DNA of 64,000 bases from Pedobacter hartonius (lineage in GTDB: Bacteria > Bacteroidota > Bacteroidia > Sphingobacteriales > Sphingobacteriaceae), in assembly GCF_900107535.1 (NCBI RefSeq), contig NZ_FNRA01000016.1, positions 25,286 through 89,285 of the forward strand, written 5' to 3'. Position numbers and translations under genes: made by a program. The notes under the pieces were generated by a model. It saw only the letters and a program-made list of their open reading frames with translations. It had not been told where the DNA came from and made no database searches. Positions 16,351 through 24,686 of the stretch are shown piece by piece. Each line of letters begins with the position of its first letter. Positions within the stretch are counted from its first letter, which is position 1.

Positions 16351-17448
16351 ATGTATATCTTTTTCGCTATTTTATTTATATCTGTGGTATTGATCTATAG
16401 GTTACTCAATATTTCCGCATTCGGAAGCCTGCCAAAGGATGCAAGGATGGAAAGGATCGCCCAGCTCCCGATGTACAAAGACGGCGCCATAAGGAATCTG
16501 GTGCATACGCCGGATATACCGGAAGGAGTGACGTACTGGGACGTCATGAAAGCGATGATCAAAGGTAACCCGCGTAAAAAACCTCCGGGAATGCTGCCAT
16601 TCGTTCAGCCCGAACTGCATTCTGTAGCGGGTACCAAGGTAACCTGGTTTGGCCATTCCTCATATCTGCTGCAGATCGATGAACTGAAGATACTGGTAGA
16701 TCCGGTTTTCAGCCGTTCTACTTCCCCCTTTTCGATGGTTGGCAATAAAAGTTATGACGGAACGGACTTTATCCATGCAGAGGACTTTGATAAAATTGAT
16801 ATTCTCCTGATTACGCATGACCACTATGACCATATGGACATGCACAGCGTCCTGAAACTCAAAGATAAGACCGGACATATGGTGACCTCGCTGGGTGTTG
16901 GTGCCCACCTGGAACGCTGGGGTGTTTCTCCGGAAAAGATTACTGAACTGGCCTGGGATGAACAGGCAGATATACTGGGATTGAGGTTCACAGCTGCGCC
17001 CGCCAGGCATTTCAGCGGAAGGAAGTTTAAGCGCGGACAAACACTGTGGTCGTCCTTTATCCTGGAAACGCCGTTGTATAAACTCTTCCTCGGTGGCGAT
17101 TCAGGGTATGAAAGCCATTTTAAAACCATAGGAGATCAATACGGGCCTTTTGACCTGGCTATCCTTGAATGCGGACAATACAATGAATACTGGCCTTATA
17201 TCCATATGTTTCCTGAACAGGTGGTGAAAGCCGCAAAAGACCTGAAGGCCGAATGGCTGCTTCCTGTTCACTGGGCGAAGTTCTCGCTGGCGCTGCACGA
17301 CTGGGATGAGCCTATCCTGCGGGTGCTGAAAAGCGCAGAAGCAAACCAGCAAAAGATGACTACGCCGCAGCTGGGTGAAACAATAGTGTTGGGCGCATAT
17401 TATCCGGACAGCAAATGGTGGCTAAATGTGGCACCTGCTAAACAATAA
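16351..17448 (+). CDS. MBL-fold metallohydrolase (NAPE-PLD / UlaG-like) with N-terminal membrane anchor
   Basis: The 365-residue product begins with one hydrophobic helix (about residues 2-20), probably an inner-membrane anchor or uncleaved signal. A metallo-beta-lactamase domain follows: Trp-Phe-Gly-His-Ser near 99, the metal motif His-Asp-His-Tyr-Asp-His near 151-156, a later Gly-Gly-Asp-Ser-Gly near 249, and a final Pro-Val-His-Trp-Ala-Lys near 308. The Trp-Phe-Gly-His-Ser start and spacing resemble the NAPE-hydrolysing phospholipase D-like branch, so a phospholipid or lactone substrate is possible but not shown. Confidence 0.85.
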   Translation: MYIFFAILFISVVLIYRLLNISAFGSLPKDARMERIAQLPMYKDGAIRNLVHTPDIPEGVTYWDVMKAMIKGNPRKKPPGMLPFVQPELHSVAGTKVTWFGHSSYLLQIDELKILVDPVFSRSTSPFSMVGNKSYDGTDFIHAEDFDKIDILLITHDHYDHMDMHSVLKLKDKTGHMVTSLGVGAHLERWGVSPEKITELAWDEQADILGLRFTAAPARHFSGRKFKRGQTLWSSFILETPLYKLFLGGDSGYESHFKTIGDQYGPFDLAILECGQYNEYWPYIHMFPEQVVKAAKDLKAEWLLPVHWAKFSLALHDWDEPILRVLKSAEANQQKMTTPQLGETIVLGAYYPDSKWWLNVAPAKQ

Positions 17449-17483
17449 TTTTCCGGCTGTGTTATATCTTAAATTGTAAACAT

Positions 17484-17816
17484 ATGAAGACGGACCTGAT
17501 AGAAATATTTCAAACGATTAGGGCGGCATTGCAGCCCTATACTGCCCTGGGCTTTAACAATAGAATCAATAGTGAAGAAAAATACGATCTTTGGTCTGAG
17601 AAAAATATTGAAATTGACGGGGAAAAACGGACGGAAACTTTTTTTGTTTCACTGGAAATAAAGGATGACCATGTAGCATTTGACCTGCTGCCGGAAGGAC
17701 TGCCGCAACATGAACGTACCCTGGTGATCAAAGAACTGGATGAGCTTACGCAGAACCTGATCGAAGATAAAGTAGCGGCTGGATATAAAATATTTAAAGA
17801 ACAGGAGTGGGTTTAA
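17484..17816 (+). CDS. Small acidic hypothetical protein
   Basis: The 110-residue product is not recognised. It has no signal peptide or membrane segment, is rich in Glu and Asp, and reads as an alpha/beta domain with a central strand (Thr-Phe-Phe-Val-Ser-Leu-Glu) and a long C-terminal helix. Its 3' end overlaps the next gene by 10 nt, so the two are likely translated together. Confidence 0.65.
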   Translation: MKTDLIEIFQTIRAALQPYTALGFNNRINSEEKYDLWSEKNIEIDGEKRTETFFVSLEIKDDHVAFDLLPEGLPQHERTLVIKELDELTQNLIEDKVAAGYKIFKEQEWV

Positions 17817-18658
17817 AAATTGCCGGCTGGCAGGAAAATTTAATAACGTGTTTAAAATTAAAGGGAATTATTGCAGCACCTGTTGTTTCCGGTAAAGCCC
17901 TGCTGTTAAATTTTGAGGATTCCGGCCAGCTGGTGTTGAATTTAATACCTGCTGAAAATAACTTTCAGCCGCAGGAGCTGCCGGACTTACAGCATGCATA
18001 TCAGGCTGATGGCATACAGCTTGTACAACTCTGGGAGGATATCTGGATGACAAGGCCGTCGCAAGTGTTAAGCAGGATCTGTTCCATGCTTGGGAAGAAT
18101 AGTCCGGTGCATGGCCGTAAAACCCAAATCATATCCCTTAACCAAACCGAAGCAGATCGCTTTTTTGATCAGTACCATTTGCAATCCTCGGCCACTGCGA
18201 GGTACAAATATGGCTTAACACTGGACGGTCGGCTCCTGGCGGCGGCGTCTTTTAGCGGAAAAAGAAAGATGACCAGGAAACAGGATAGTTATACTTCGGT
18301 TGAACTGATCAGGTTCGCCACCACCGAAGGAATTACTGTACAGGGCGGCTTAAGTAAACTGATCCGTCACCTGATCAAAACCATTTCCCCGAATGACGTG
18401 ATGACCTATACAGACCTGGACTGGTCGTACGGCAAGGGATACGCCAAACTGGGTTTTGAACTGGTTGACACTTCGGCCCCTGCCGAAATATGGCTGAACA
18501 AAAAGGACATGAGCCGCTGTTTCCCTCACCGCTTGCCCGAAGAGATCAAAGCTGTGCTGCATACGCTGGATCCATCCGAAGAAACGGCCTATTTGAATTC
18601 CCTGCAATATATCCGCATCTTTAATACCGGCAATCTTAAATATATCTTATACCTGTAA
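17807..18658 (+). CDS. Protein resembling the GNAT-like region of phage homing-endonuclease-associated proteins
   Basis: The 283-residue product starts with GTG inside the upstream gene. From recall of family patterns, its blocks match a domain common in phage endonuclease-type proteins: Leu-Trp-Glu-Asp-Ile-Trp near residue 75, Leu-Gly-Lys near 95, a Phe-Asp-Gln-Tyr-His-Leu-Gln motif near 122, Glu-Leu-Ile-Arg-Phe-Ala then Gly-Gly-Leu-Ser-Lys-Leu near 170-186, Asp-Leu-Asp-Trp-Ser-x-Gly near 205, and a C-terminal Ile-Phe-Asn-Thr-Gly-Asn. No HNH or GIY-YIG catalytic motif is visible. It sits 4 nt before miaA. The function is unknown and the assignment is by pattern only. Confidence 0.55.
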   Translation: MGLKIAGWQENLITCLKLKGIIAAPVVSGKALLLNFEDSGQLVLNLIPAENNFQPQELPDLQHAYQADGIQLVQLWEDIWMTRPSQVLSRICSMLGKNSPVHGRKTQIISLNQTEADRFFDQYHLQSSATARYKYGLTLDGRLLAAASFSGKRKMTRKQDSYTSVELIRFATTEGITVQGGLSKLIRHLIKTISPNDVMTYTDLDWSYGKGYAKLGFELVDTSAPAEIWLNKKDMSRCFPHRLPEEIKAVLHTLDPSEETAYLNSLQYIRIFNTGNLKYILYL

Positions 18659-18662
18659 GTCA

Positions 18663-19604
18663 ATGTCATCAATAGCTATAAACCCTCTCCTGATCATTCT
18701 TGGACCAACTGCCTCCGGCAAGACCAGAATGGCAGTTTCAGTTGCCGAAACGCTGAACGGCGAGATCATCAGTGCCGACAGCAGGCAGGTATTTAAAGAT
18801 ATGGATATTGGTACGGGCAAAGACCTGGCGGAATATACTGTACAGGGAAGAGCCGTTCCCTACCACCTGATCAACATCAGGGAGGCGGGAGAGCAATACA
18901 ATGTAAATGCCTTTAAGGATGACTTTTACCTCGCCTATGAAGGAATCCTCCGGCAGCAAAAACTGCCCGTACTCTGTGGCGGCACAGGTATGTATATCCA
19001 TAGCATCCTGCAGAACCATCAGTATACAGCTATTCCGGTGAATACAGCATTCAGGGAACAACTGCCTGTTCATGATATTCAGCAACTCAGGCTTCTTTTA
19101 TCGGGGTATTCGGCCACATCGACTGCCCATGCAGACCTTTCTTCGGCAAAAAGGCTGGTGAGGGCTATCGAGATTGCAGATTTCCTGCAGCACAATTCTT
19201 TCAGGGAAGAGCTTCGCCCGCAGATCGACCCTTTGGTTATCGGTTTAACAGGGGAAGTGAATTCCAGGCGGGAGCGCATACTGAAGAGGCTGAACGACCG
19301 TTTCAATGAAGGCTTAATTGAAGAAGTACAGGGCTTGCTGGAACGGGGAGTACCCGCTGAGGTACTCCTGTTTTATGGTATGGAGTATAAGTTTGTAACC
19401 GCGTACCTTCAAAATGAGCTCAGTTTCGAAGATTTGAAGGAGAAACTATACATTGCGATACGTCAGTTCGCCAAAAGGCAAATGACTTTTTTCAGAAAAA
19501 TGGAAAAAGACGGTGTCGTGATAAACTGGCTGGATTCGGATCTGGAACCCGGCATGCTGAAGGAAAGCGTGTTTAAACTGTATAAGAAGAAGTATGGTGT
19601 GTAA
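18663..19604 (+). CDS. miaA: tRNA dimethylallyltransferase
   Basis: MiaA transfers a dimethylallyl group to N6 of A37 in tRNAs reading UNN codons. The 313-residue product has the P-loop Gly-Pro-Thr-Ala-Ser-Gly-Lys-Thr at about residues 14-21, the Ser-Ala-Asp-Ser-Arg-Gln-Val-Phe motif at about 37-44 and Gly-Thr-Gly-Lys near 51. The Cys-Gly-Gly-Thr-Gly-Met-Tyr segment near 104 and the Phe-Tyr-Gly-Met-Glu-Tyr-Lys block near 237 are also typical. It follows the phage-like protein by 4 nt and is the last gene of that unit. Confidence 0.93.
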   Translation: MSSIAINPLLIILGPTASGKTRMAVSVAETLNGEIISADSRQVFKDMDIGTGKDLAEYTVQGRAVPYHLINIREAGEQYNVNAFKDDFYLAYEGILRQQKLPVLCGGTGMYIHSILQNHQYTAIPVNTAFREQLPVHDIQQLRLLLSGYSATSTAHADLSSAKRLVRAIEIADFLQHNSFREELRPQIDPLVIGLTGEVNSRRERILKRLNDRFNEGLIEEVQGLLERGVPAEVLLFYGMEYKFVTAYLQNELSFEDLKEKLYIAIRQFAKRQMTFFRKMEKDGVVINWLDSDLEPGMLKESVFKLYKKKYGV

Positions 19605-19911
19605 AATGCTGTGTGATAATAATATAAATAATATTCTGCGTCAAGGCTAAGACCCTGATCTCTCTCATAACGATGCTGCTTGCTGTTTCTACGAAAATCT
19701 CTGCCGCAAAGATGAATGACCATTTTTTCCGGACTTAAAAAAATGTAATGCCGCTATTGGCATGCTGTTTGTAAATGTGGCCATAACAGAGTGATTCTGG
19801 AATTTACAACAAAATAAACAAGCAATGAAACCGTCATCAGCTTACCGCCTACAAAATGTAATGAATAAGCTGATGATAGCTTCATAAACGATCAAAAACA
19901 AATATATTCTA
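19605..19911. other. 307-bp intergenic region with an inverted repeat in the next gene's leader
   Basis: No coding frame is supported here. An 11-bp perfect inverted repeat (19834-19844 and 19866-19876) lies 36 nt before the ATG of the next gene and would form a hairpin with a 21-nt loop in its mRNA leader. Confidence 0.4.
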
Positions 19912-20457
19912 ATGAAAAAATCTACTAAACTTTTTGCTTCTGCAGTAGCTGCAGTTGCATTATTGATCTCGACAAATGTAAGCGCACAAAAGATTGGCTT
20001 TGGTGCGAACTTAGGTATTCCTACCGATGGTGCTTACAGCTTTGCTGCCGGTATCGACGCACGTATTCAGTTCGATGTAACTAAACAATTATCAGTTCCT
20101 GTTGCTACAGGTTATACCAACTTTTTCGCTAAAGACAGAAGCTATTTCAATGGCGCCGCAATTGTGGACGTTCCTGATTACGGATATATTCCTGTGAAAA
20201 CCGGTCTGAAATATTTCCTTGACCCAACAGGTTCAGGTGTATATGCAATGGCTGAAGTGGGTGCTGCTTTCGGTGTGACCGATAATGCTAAAACTACATT
20301 CCTTTATGCACCGACAATCGGTTACTCATGGAGCAACGGACTGGACTTAGGTCTTAAATACGAAAACACAGGTAAAGGTGACGCCTTGCGCCTGGTGGAC
20401 GACAAAAACCGTACTGGTCAGATCGCACTACGTATCGCCTACGGATTTAAATTATAA
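19912..20457 (+). CDS. Secreted/outer-membrane small beta-barrel-like protein
   Basis: The 181-residue product starts with a clear signal peptide (Met-Lys-Lys, hydrophobic core, cleavage after Val-Ser-Ala at about residue 25). The mature part is rich in Gly, aromatic and alternating residues and ends in a Tyr-Gly-Phe-Lys-Leu strand, as expected of a small outer-membrane beta-barrel. No specific function can be assigned. It is a single transcription unit with a good terminator downstream, and its codon use suggests good expression. Confidence 0.75.
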   Translation: MKKSTKLFASAVAAVALLISTNVSAQKIGFGANLGIPTDGAYSFAAGIDARIQFDVTKQLSVPVATGYTNFFAKDRSYFNGAAIVDVPDYGYIPVKTGLKYFLDPTGSGVYAMAEVGAAFGVTDNAKTTFLYAPTIGYSWSNGLDLGLKYENTGKGDALRLVDDKNRTGQIALRIAYGFKL

Positions 20458-20491
20458 TAAAATATGAGTGCTCCCGTATGGGGGTATTGAG

Positions 20492-20525
20492 AGCAGCTCT
20501 GGTATTTAATCAGGGCTGCTTTTTT
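20492..20525 (+). terminator. Rho-independent terminator after the barrel protein gene
   Basis: A 10-bp stem (20492-20501 with 20511-20520, one G-U pair) is followed directly by a T-run at 20520-20525. Confidence 0.8.
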
Positions 20526-20760
20526 GTTGGTTGGAGTTGGATTTTAAGACCTGTTTATACGTCAATCAGGCCTTCATCTTTACCGATTGCAATATTTTCA
20601 AAAAGGCTTCGCGATTATGTTGAGCTTTTTTATTTATTTAGAATTAAAATAGTATTTTGAGCAAAAAACGGAATTGATGAAACCTGCATAGATTTCTTGT
20701 GACAAAAAAGCAACGAACAATCAGATGCGAACTTCGTTATCCTTTAAAAAATATAAAGCA

Positions 20761-21297
20761 ATGAAAAAATATATTGGAATAGCGTTTTTGTCGGTCTTAA
20801 TGGCCTGTACAAACGCTCCCAAAAAAGATGCTGCCCTGACCGATAGTATCACTAAAACCGATACAGCAACTGCTGCGGTGGATGTGCAGCTGGCCGATCC
20901 AAAGATTGCAAACATATACAATGGTTATATCAGTCTGAAAAATACACTCGTAGCGGGAAATGCCGTTGCGGCACGCCAGACTGCTGCAGATCTCTCCAAA
21001 GCACTCTCCGCTTTTGAAGGATGTGAGAACACAGCACTGATTGCGGATAAGATTGCCGGTACTGGAGATATTAAAATCCAGCGTAAGGAATTCACCCCGC
21101 TGAGCTCGGACGTGATTGCCCTGTTTAAACATGTAGACCTGAAGAAAGGTACTATATATGTACAGCATTGTCCGATGGCCAATAACGGTGACGGGGGAGA
21201 CTGGCTTTCGTCGGAAAGCAAAATCCGCAATCCCTATTATGGAAAAGAAATGATGGATTGTGGCGGGGTTGTGGAAGAAATAAAACCTAAAAAGTAA
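20761..21297 (+). CDS. DUF3347 lipoprotein
   Basis: The 178-residue product has a lipoprotein signal with the lipobox Leu-Met-Ala-Cys, Cys near residue 17, so it is probably membrane-anchored. The DUF3347 domain follows, with Tyr-Asn-Gly-Tyr-Ile-Ser-Leu-Lys near 50 and the C-terminal Cys-Pro-Met-Ala-Asn-Asn-Gly...Asn-Pro-Tyr-Tyr-Gly block with Cys, Met and His residues. DUF3347 often appears in or beside CusB-type copper efflux proteins and is suspected of binding metal, but no efflux genes are adjacent. The ATG at 20761 is chosen because it begins the signal peptide. Confidence 0.8.
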   Translation: MKKYIGIAFLSVLMACTNAPKKDAALTDSITKTDTATAAVDVQLADPKIANIYNGYISLKNTLVAGNAVAARQTAADLSKALSAFEGCENTALIADKIAGTGDIKIQRKEFTPLSSDVIALFKHVDLKKGTIYVQHCPMANNGDGGDWLSSESKIRNPYYGKEMMDCGGVVEEIKPKK

Positions 21298-21386
21298 GAT
21301 CCTTTTTTAAAGAGTGACGGTCAGTGCATAACAATAATTTAACAGCTTTGTTATACTTGTTTATAGGCTATTGTCACGAGAATAGT

Positions 21387-21394
21387 TATTTTTG
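21387..21394 (+). promoter_or_regulatory. gltA -7 box
   Basis: TATTTTTG matches TAnnTTTG and lies 22 nt before the gltA ATG. No well-spaced -33 element is clear. Confidence 0.4.
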
Positions 21395-21416
21395 TTATTT
21401 ATAAATTAAAAGATAT

Positions 21417-22703
21417 ATGTCAGATTTTGCAGAAATTAAGATTGATGGTAAAGTATATGAATTTCCCATTGTGACTGGTACTGAAGGAGAAAAGTCAATT
21501 GATATTTCAAAATTGAGGGATTTAACAGGTCACATTACTTTAGATCTCGGATACAAAAACACAGGATCTACCAAAAGTGCAATTACCTTCCTGGATGGTG
21601 AAAAAGGAATCTTAAAATACAGGGGTTATCCTATTGAGGACCTTGCTGAAAAATCTACCTTTCTTGAAGTTGCTTATCTGCTGATCTATGGCGACCTTCC
21701 CAAAGCTGATGAGCTGAAGAATTTCCAGTCGCAGATCACTAAACATACGCTGATCCACGAGGATATGAAAAAATTCCTGGATGGCTATCCGTCAAAATCT
21801 CATCCTATGGCACAGCTGGCATCACTGGTTTGCTCGCTGTCAACATTCTATCCTGAGTCACTGGATGCAAATTCATCACCGGAGACAATGAACCGTGAGA
21901 TGATCAAATTGCTGGCTAAGTTCCCGACAATTGTATCTTTTATCTATAAAAAATCATTAGGACATCCGCTGATCTATCCTAAAAACAAATATGACTACGT
22001 AAGCAACTACCTGAACATGACCTTTGGCCAGCGTACCGAAGAGATCGAAATTGATCCGGTAGTAGTGAAAGCTATGAACACACTGCTGATCCTGCATGCT
22101 GACCATGAGCAGAACTGTTCTGCGTCAACAGTAAGAATGGTGGGTTCATCAGACTGTAATATCTACGCTTCTGTTTCTGCAGGTATCGCTGCTTTATGGG
22201 GCCCGCTGCATGGTGGTGCCAACCAGGCTGTGATTGAAATGCTGGAACGTATTAAGGAAGACGGGGGTGATACAGAGAAATGGATCAATAAAGCTAAAGA
22301 TAAAAACGACCCTTTCCGTATGATGGGTTTTGGTCACCGTGTGTATAAAAACTTTGATCCGCGTGCAAAGATCATTAAAAAAGCATGTGATGATATCCTG
22401 GAGAAATTGGGTATCAACGATCCGGTGCTTGAAATTGCAAAAAAACTGGAAGAAGCTGCTTTGAGCGATCCTTATTTTGTAGAACGCAAGTTATATCCTA
22501 ATGTGGATTTCTACTCAGGTATTATTTACAGGGCATTAGGTTTTCCTACAGATATGTTTACTGTATTGTTCGCCCTGGGCCGTTTACCGGGATGGATTGC
22601 ACAGTGGAAGGAAATGCACGAAAACAAAGAACCTATCGGCCGTCCGCGTCAGATCTATGTTGGTCATACCGACAGGACTTTTGTAGAAGCTGAAAAAAGA
22701 TAA
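21417..22703 (+). CDS. gltA: Citrate synthase
   Basis: Citrate synthase condenses acetyl-CoA and oxaloacetate in the first TCA step. The 428-residue length fits the type II (GltA) group. The N-terminal domain has Phe-Leu-Asp-Gly...Leu-Lys-Tyr-Arg-Gly-Tyr near 60-75. Catalytic His residues lie in His-Ala-Asp-His-Glu-Gln-Asn-Cys-Ser (about 223-231) and Gly-Pro-Leu-His-Gly-Gly-Ala-Asn near 263-270. The signature Gly-Phe-Gly-His-Arg-Val-Tyr with the following Asp-Pro-Arg is at about 304-315. It is a single gene with its own -7 box and a very long hairpin downstream. Confidence 0.97.
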   Translation: MSDFAEIKIDGKVYEFPIVTGTEGEKSIDISKLRDLTGHITLDLGYKNTGSTKSAITFLDGEKGILKYRGYPIEDLAEKSTFLEVAYLLIYGDLPKADELKNFQSQITKHTLIHEDMKKFLDGYPSKSHPMAQLASLVCSLSTFYPESLDANSSPETMNREMIKLLAKFPTIVSFIYKKSLGHPLIYPKNKYDYVSNYLNMTFGQRTEEIEIDPVVVKAMNTLLILHADHEQNCSASTVRMVGSSDCNIYASVSAGIAALWGPLHGGANQAVIEMLERIKEDGGDTEKWINKAKDKNDPFRMMGFGHRVYKNFDPRAKIIKKACDDILEKLGINDPVLEIAKKLEEAALSDPYFVERKLYPNVDFYSGIIYRALGFPTDMFTVLFALGRLPGWIAQWKEMHENKEPIGRPRQIYVGHTDRTFVEAEKR

Positions 22704-22798
22704 TATTTATAGCCGGGCCTGATTTCGATAGCGCTTAGTGATCTCTTGATATGGCCTAACGTGATTCTATAGCGCTTAGGGTTGTGATGGCTTCGCTG

Positions 22799-22871
22799 AA
22801 AAAAATGGTTCCCTCTTTCAATGCCTGCTGCGCTTCAGCAGCAGGCATTGAAAGAGGGAACCATTTTTTTT
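22799..22871. terminator. Exceptionally long perfect inverted repeat / bidirectional terminator
   Basis: Two 33-nt arms (22799-22831 and 22838-22870) are perfectly complementary around a 6-nt loop, with A-run and T-run ends. The structure lies about 100 bp after gltA and 100 bp before terC, both on the plus strand. Confidence 0.85.
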
Positions 22872-22976
22872 GGGATTGTCTATAGCATGATGGCCGGTAA
22901 GAAGGTAGATTCTGTGTCGTTCTGGTGCTGGTTCGTTAATTTTTTAGTAAATTAGAACCCAAACAACGCTATATAA

Positions 22977-23792
22977 ATGGATTTTTTACACACTATTCTG
23001 GGAGATGATATTCAGGCCGGTCTCCTTATTATTTTAAATTTGATCGTTATAGAAAGCTTATTGTCTGTGGATAATGCGGCCGTACTGGCTACCATGGTGA
23101 TGGACTTGCCTAAAGATCAGCGTGATAAAGCATTGAAATACGGGATTATCGGGGCCTATGTGTTTCGCGGGATCTGTTTGTTCCTGGCGGCGTGGCTGGT
23201 AAAAATATGGTGGCTTAAACCACTTGGTGGTTTATATCTTTTATACCTTGCCTTTGATTATTTCAGGAAGAAGAATGTGAAGGATGCTGCTGAAGAAGAA
23301 GAAATTGACAAAAGCAAAAGCTGGATTTATAAATCTACAGTAGGACTGGTGGGTACCTTCTGGGCAACGGTGGCTTTGGTAGAAGTGATGGACCTTGCAT
23401 TTTCTATTGATAACGTTTTTGCAGCGGTAGCTTTTACTGACCATATCTGGCTGATTTATATCGGTGTATTCATAGGCATCCTGGCGATGAGATTTGTGGC
23501 ACAGGCCTTTGTGAAGCTGATGGAGAAGTTTACCTTCCTGGAGACTGTGGCTTTTATTGTTATAGGGGTGCTGGGCATTAAGCTCACCTCTTCGTTACTT
23601 ACTCATTTCTATCCGGAATCACCAATATCGCAGATCATAGAGGGCGAGAAAACGGATCTATTTGTTTCGATATTTACCGTGGCAATTTTTATCCTGCCAG
23701 TACTGAGCTCATTGTTATTCAATTTTCCAAAGAAAAACCTGCTTGATCACCCGGTATCTGATCAAGCAGAGGACGTACTGGATAAGTCTTAA
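22977..23792 (+). CDS. terC: TerC-family integral membrane protein
   Basis: The 271-residue product is a multi-pass membrane protein of the TerC/Alx family, with hydrophobic segments near residues 12-32, 42-62, 68-88, 115-140, 145-165, 182-205 and 220-245. The charged intramembrane motifs Ser-Val-Asp-Asn-Ala near 29 and Ser-Ile-Asp-Asn-Val near 142 are the family hallmark. TerC proteins are linked to tellurite resistance and manganese export. In many genomes terC is beside terD; here it is 7.7 kb from the Ter operon in a separate transcription unit. An 11-bp inverted repeat lies in its last coding codons (23739-23769). Confidence 0.93.
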   Translation: MDFLHTILGDDIQAGLLIILNLIVIESLLSVDNAAVLATMVMDLPKDQRDKALKYGIIGAYVFRGICLFLAAWLVKIWWLKPLGGLYLLYLAFDYFRKKNVKDAAEEEEIDKSKSWIYKSTVGLVGTFWATVALVEVMDLAFSIDNVFAAVAFTDHIWLIYIGVFIGILAMRFVAQAFVKLMEKFTFLETVAFIVIGVLGIKLTSSLLTHFYPESPISQIIEGEKTDLFVSIFTVAIFILPVLSSLLFNFPKKNLLDHPVSDQAEDVLDKS

Positions 23793-23870
23793 GATTATCC
23801 GGTACATCTTCATAGTTGAGGTGAATCACTGTTACTGTAAAAGATCTGTCAGCGCATCAGCCTTGATCTG

Positions 23871-24641
23871 TTACAACATCAGCGCCCTCAGGTAGGCTTT
23901 TGCGTAATTTCCCCAGCCTTTCATGACATTGTCTAATATGGCCGCCAGCCCCTTATTGTCCACCGGTTTTCCTTTTAACGGAGGAACGATAACTGAAGGC
24001 TCAACGGTTTTGTCCGTGACCGTTTTTGCAAACCAGCTGATGTTATCATGTGGCAGTGCCACGCCGAGGATCATTCCGGGAAGGCCGGTGAAGGATTCGG
24101 GGCCGCCTGATACCGGAATCTGGTCTGTATAAAAGGCTACAACGTAGATGGAATCCATCACAATGGCATTCGCCCTTCTGCACATATAACCTGCAATTTC
24201 CCTGGTCTCGCTGGTCATCTTCCAGCTGATATTCCTGGTACTGTCTTTTACAATGAAATTCTCTTCGAAAACCTGTTTACGGGTGGTTTGGATATGGCTG
24301 GCAAAATCTATGTATATCGTATTGTTCTGGGTCACATCAGGGCTTGGCCCGAAAAAGGGGCTGGCAGAGCTCAGATCCTCGATAGGTTTAAACAGGGTTT
24401 TGTCCTTCGAGAAATAAAGGGTGCTTTTCAGGAGCTTAAATTGTGGGTTCGTCTTTTTGTACTGATCGAAGATTTGTTCATCAAAATTGCCACTTTGTTT
24501 GCCCATTTTTTTCTGAATGATTGCATACATGTTATTGCTGCGCTCAAATTCAATTACCCCTTCGGTCGGGAATCTGACATGCTGTGCCAGTATGCCGGTG
24601 CCTTGCAAAAGAAGGAGGATGATAAATAAATATCTGTTCAT
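23871..24641 (-). CDS. GLPGLI family secreted protein
   Basis: The 256-residue product has a signal peptide (about residues 1-19) and the family motif Phe-Thr-Gly-Leu-Pro-Gly-Met-Ile-Leu-Gly near 185-195. GLPGLI proteins are restricted mainly to Bacteroidota, are exported, and have no proven function. It follows a large outer-membrane barrel gene on the same strand by 45 bp, a frequent pairing, so the two may act together at the outer membrane. Confidence 0.88.
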   Translation of the reverse strand: MNRYLFIILLLLQGTGILAQHVRFPTEGVIEFERSNNMYAIIQKKMGKQSGNFDEQIFDQYKKTNPQFKLLKSTLYFSKDKTLFKPIEDLSSASPFFGPSPDVTQNNTIYIDFASHIQTTRKQVFEENFIVKDSTRNISWKMTSETREIAGYMCRRANAIVMDSIYVVAFYTDQIPVSGGPESFTGLPGMILGVALPHDNISWFAKTVTDKTVEPSVIVPPLKGKPVDNKGLAAILDNVMKGWGNYAKAYLRALML

Positions 24642-24686
24642 TGGTAAATATTTTGATTATTTCGTTGATGCTTATTTTTTGAATCC

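Noticed and set aside
17807..18658. A prophage remnant
   Set aside because: Only one phage-like gene is seen; no integrase, capsid, tail or att-like repeats flank it, and miaA is directly downstream.
23739..23769. 11-bp inverted repeat as the terC terminator
   Set aside because: It lies inside the coding region and has no U-run, so it is probably incidental or at most affects mRNA stability.
22977..23792. terC as part of the 10-15 kb Ter operon
   Set aside because: It is 7.7 kb away behind several independent genes and a strong terminator-like hairpin.
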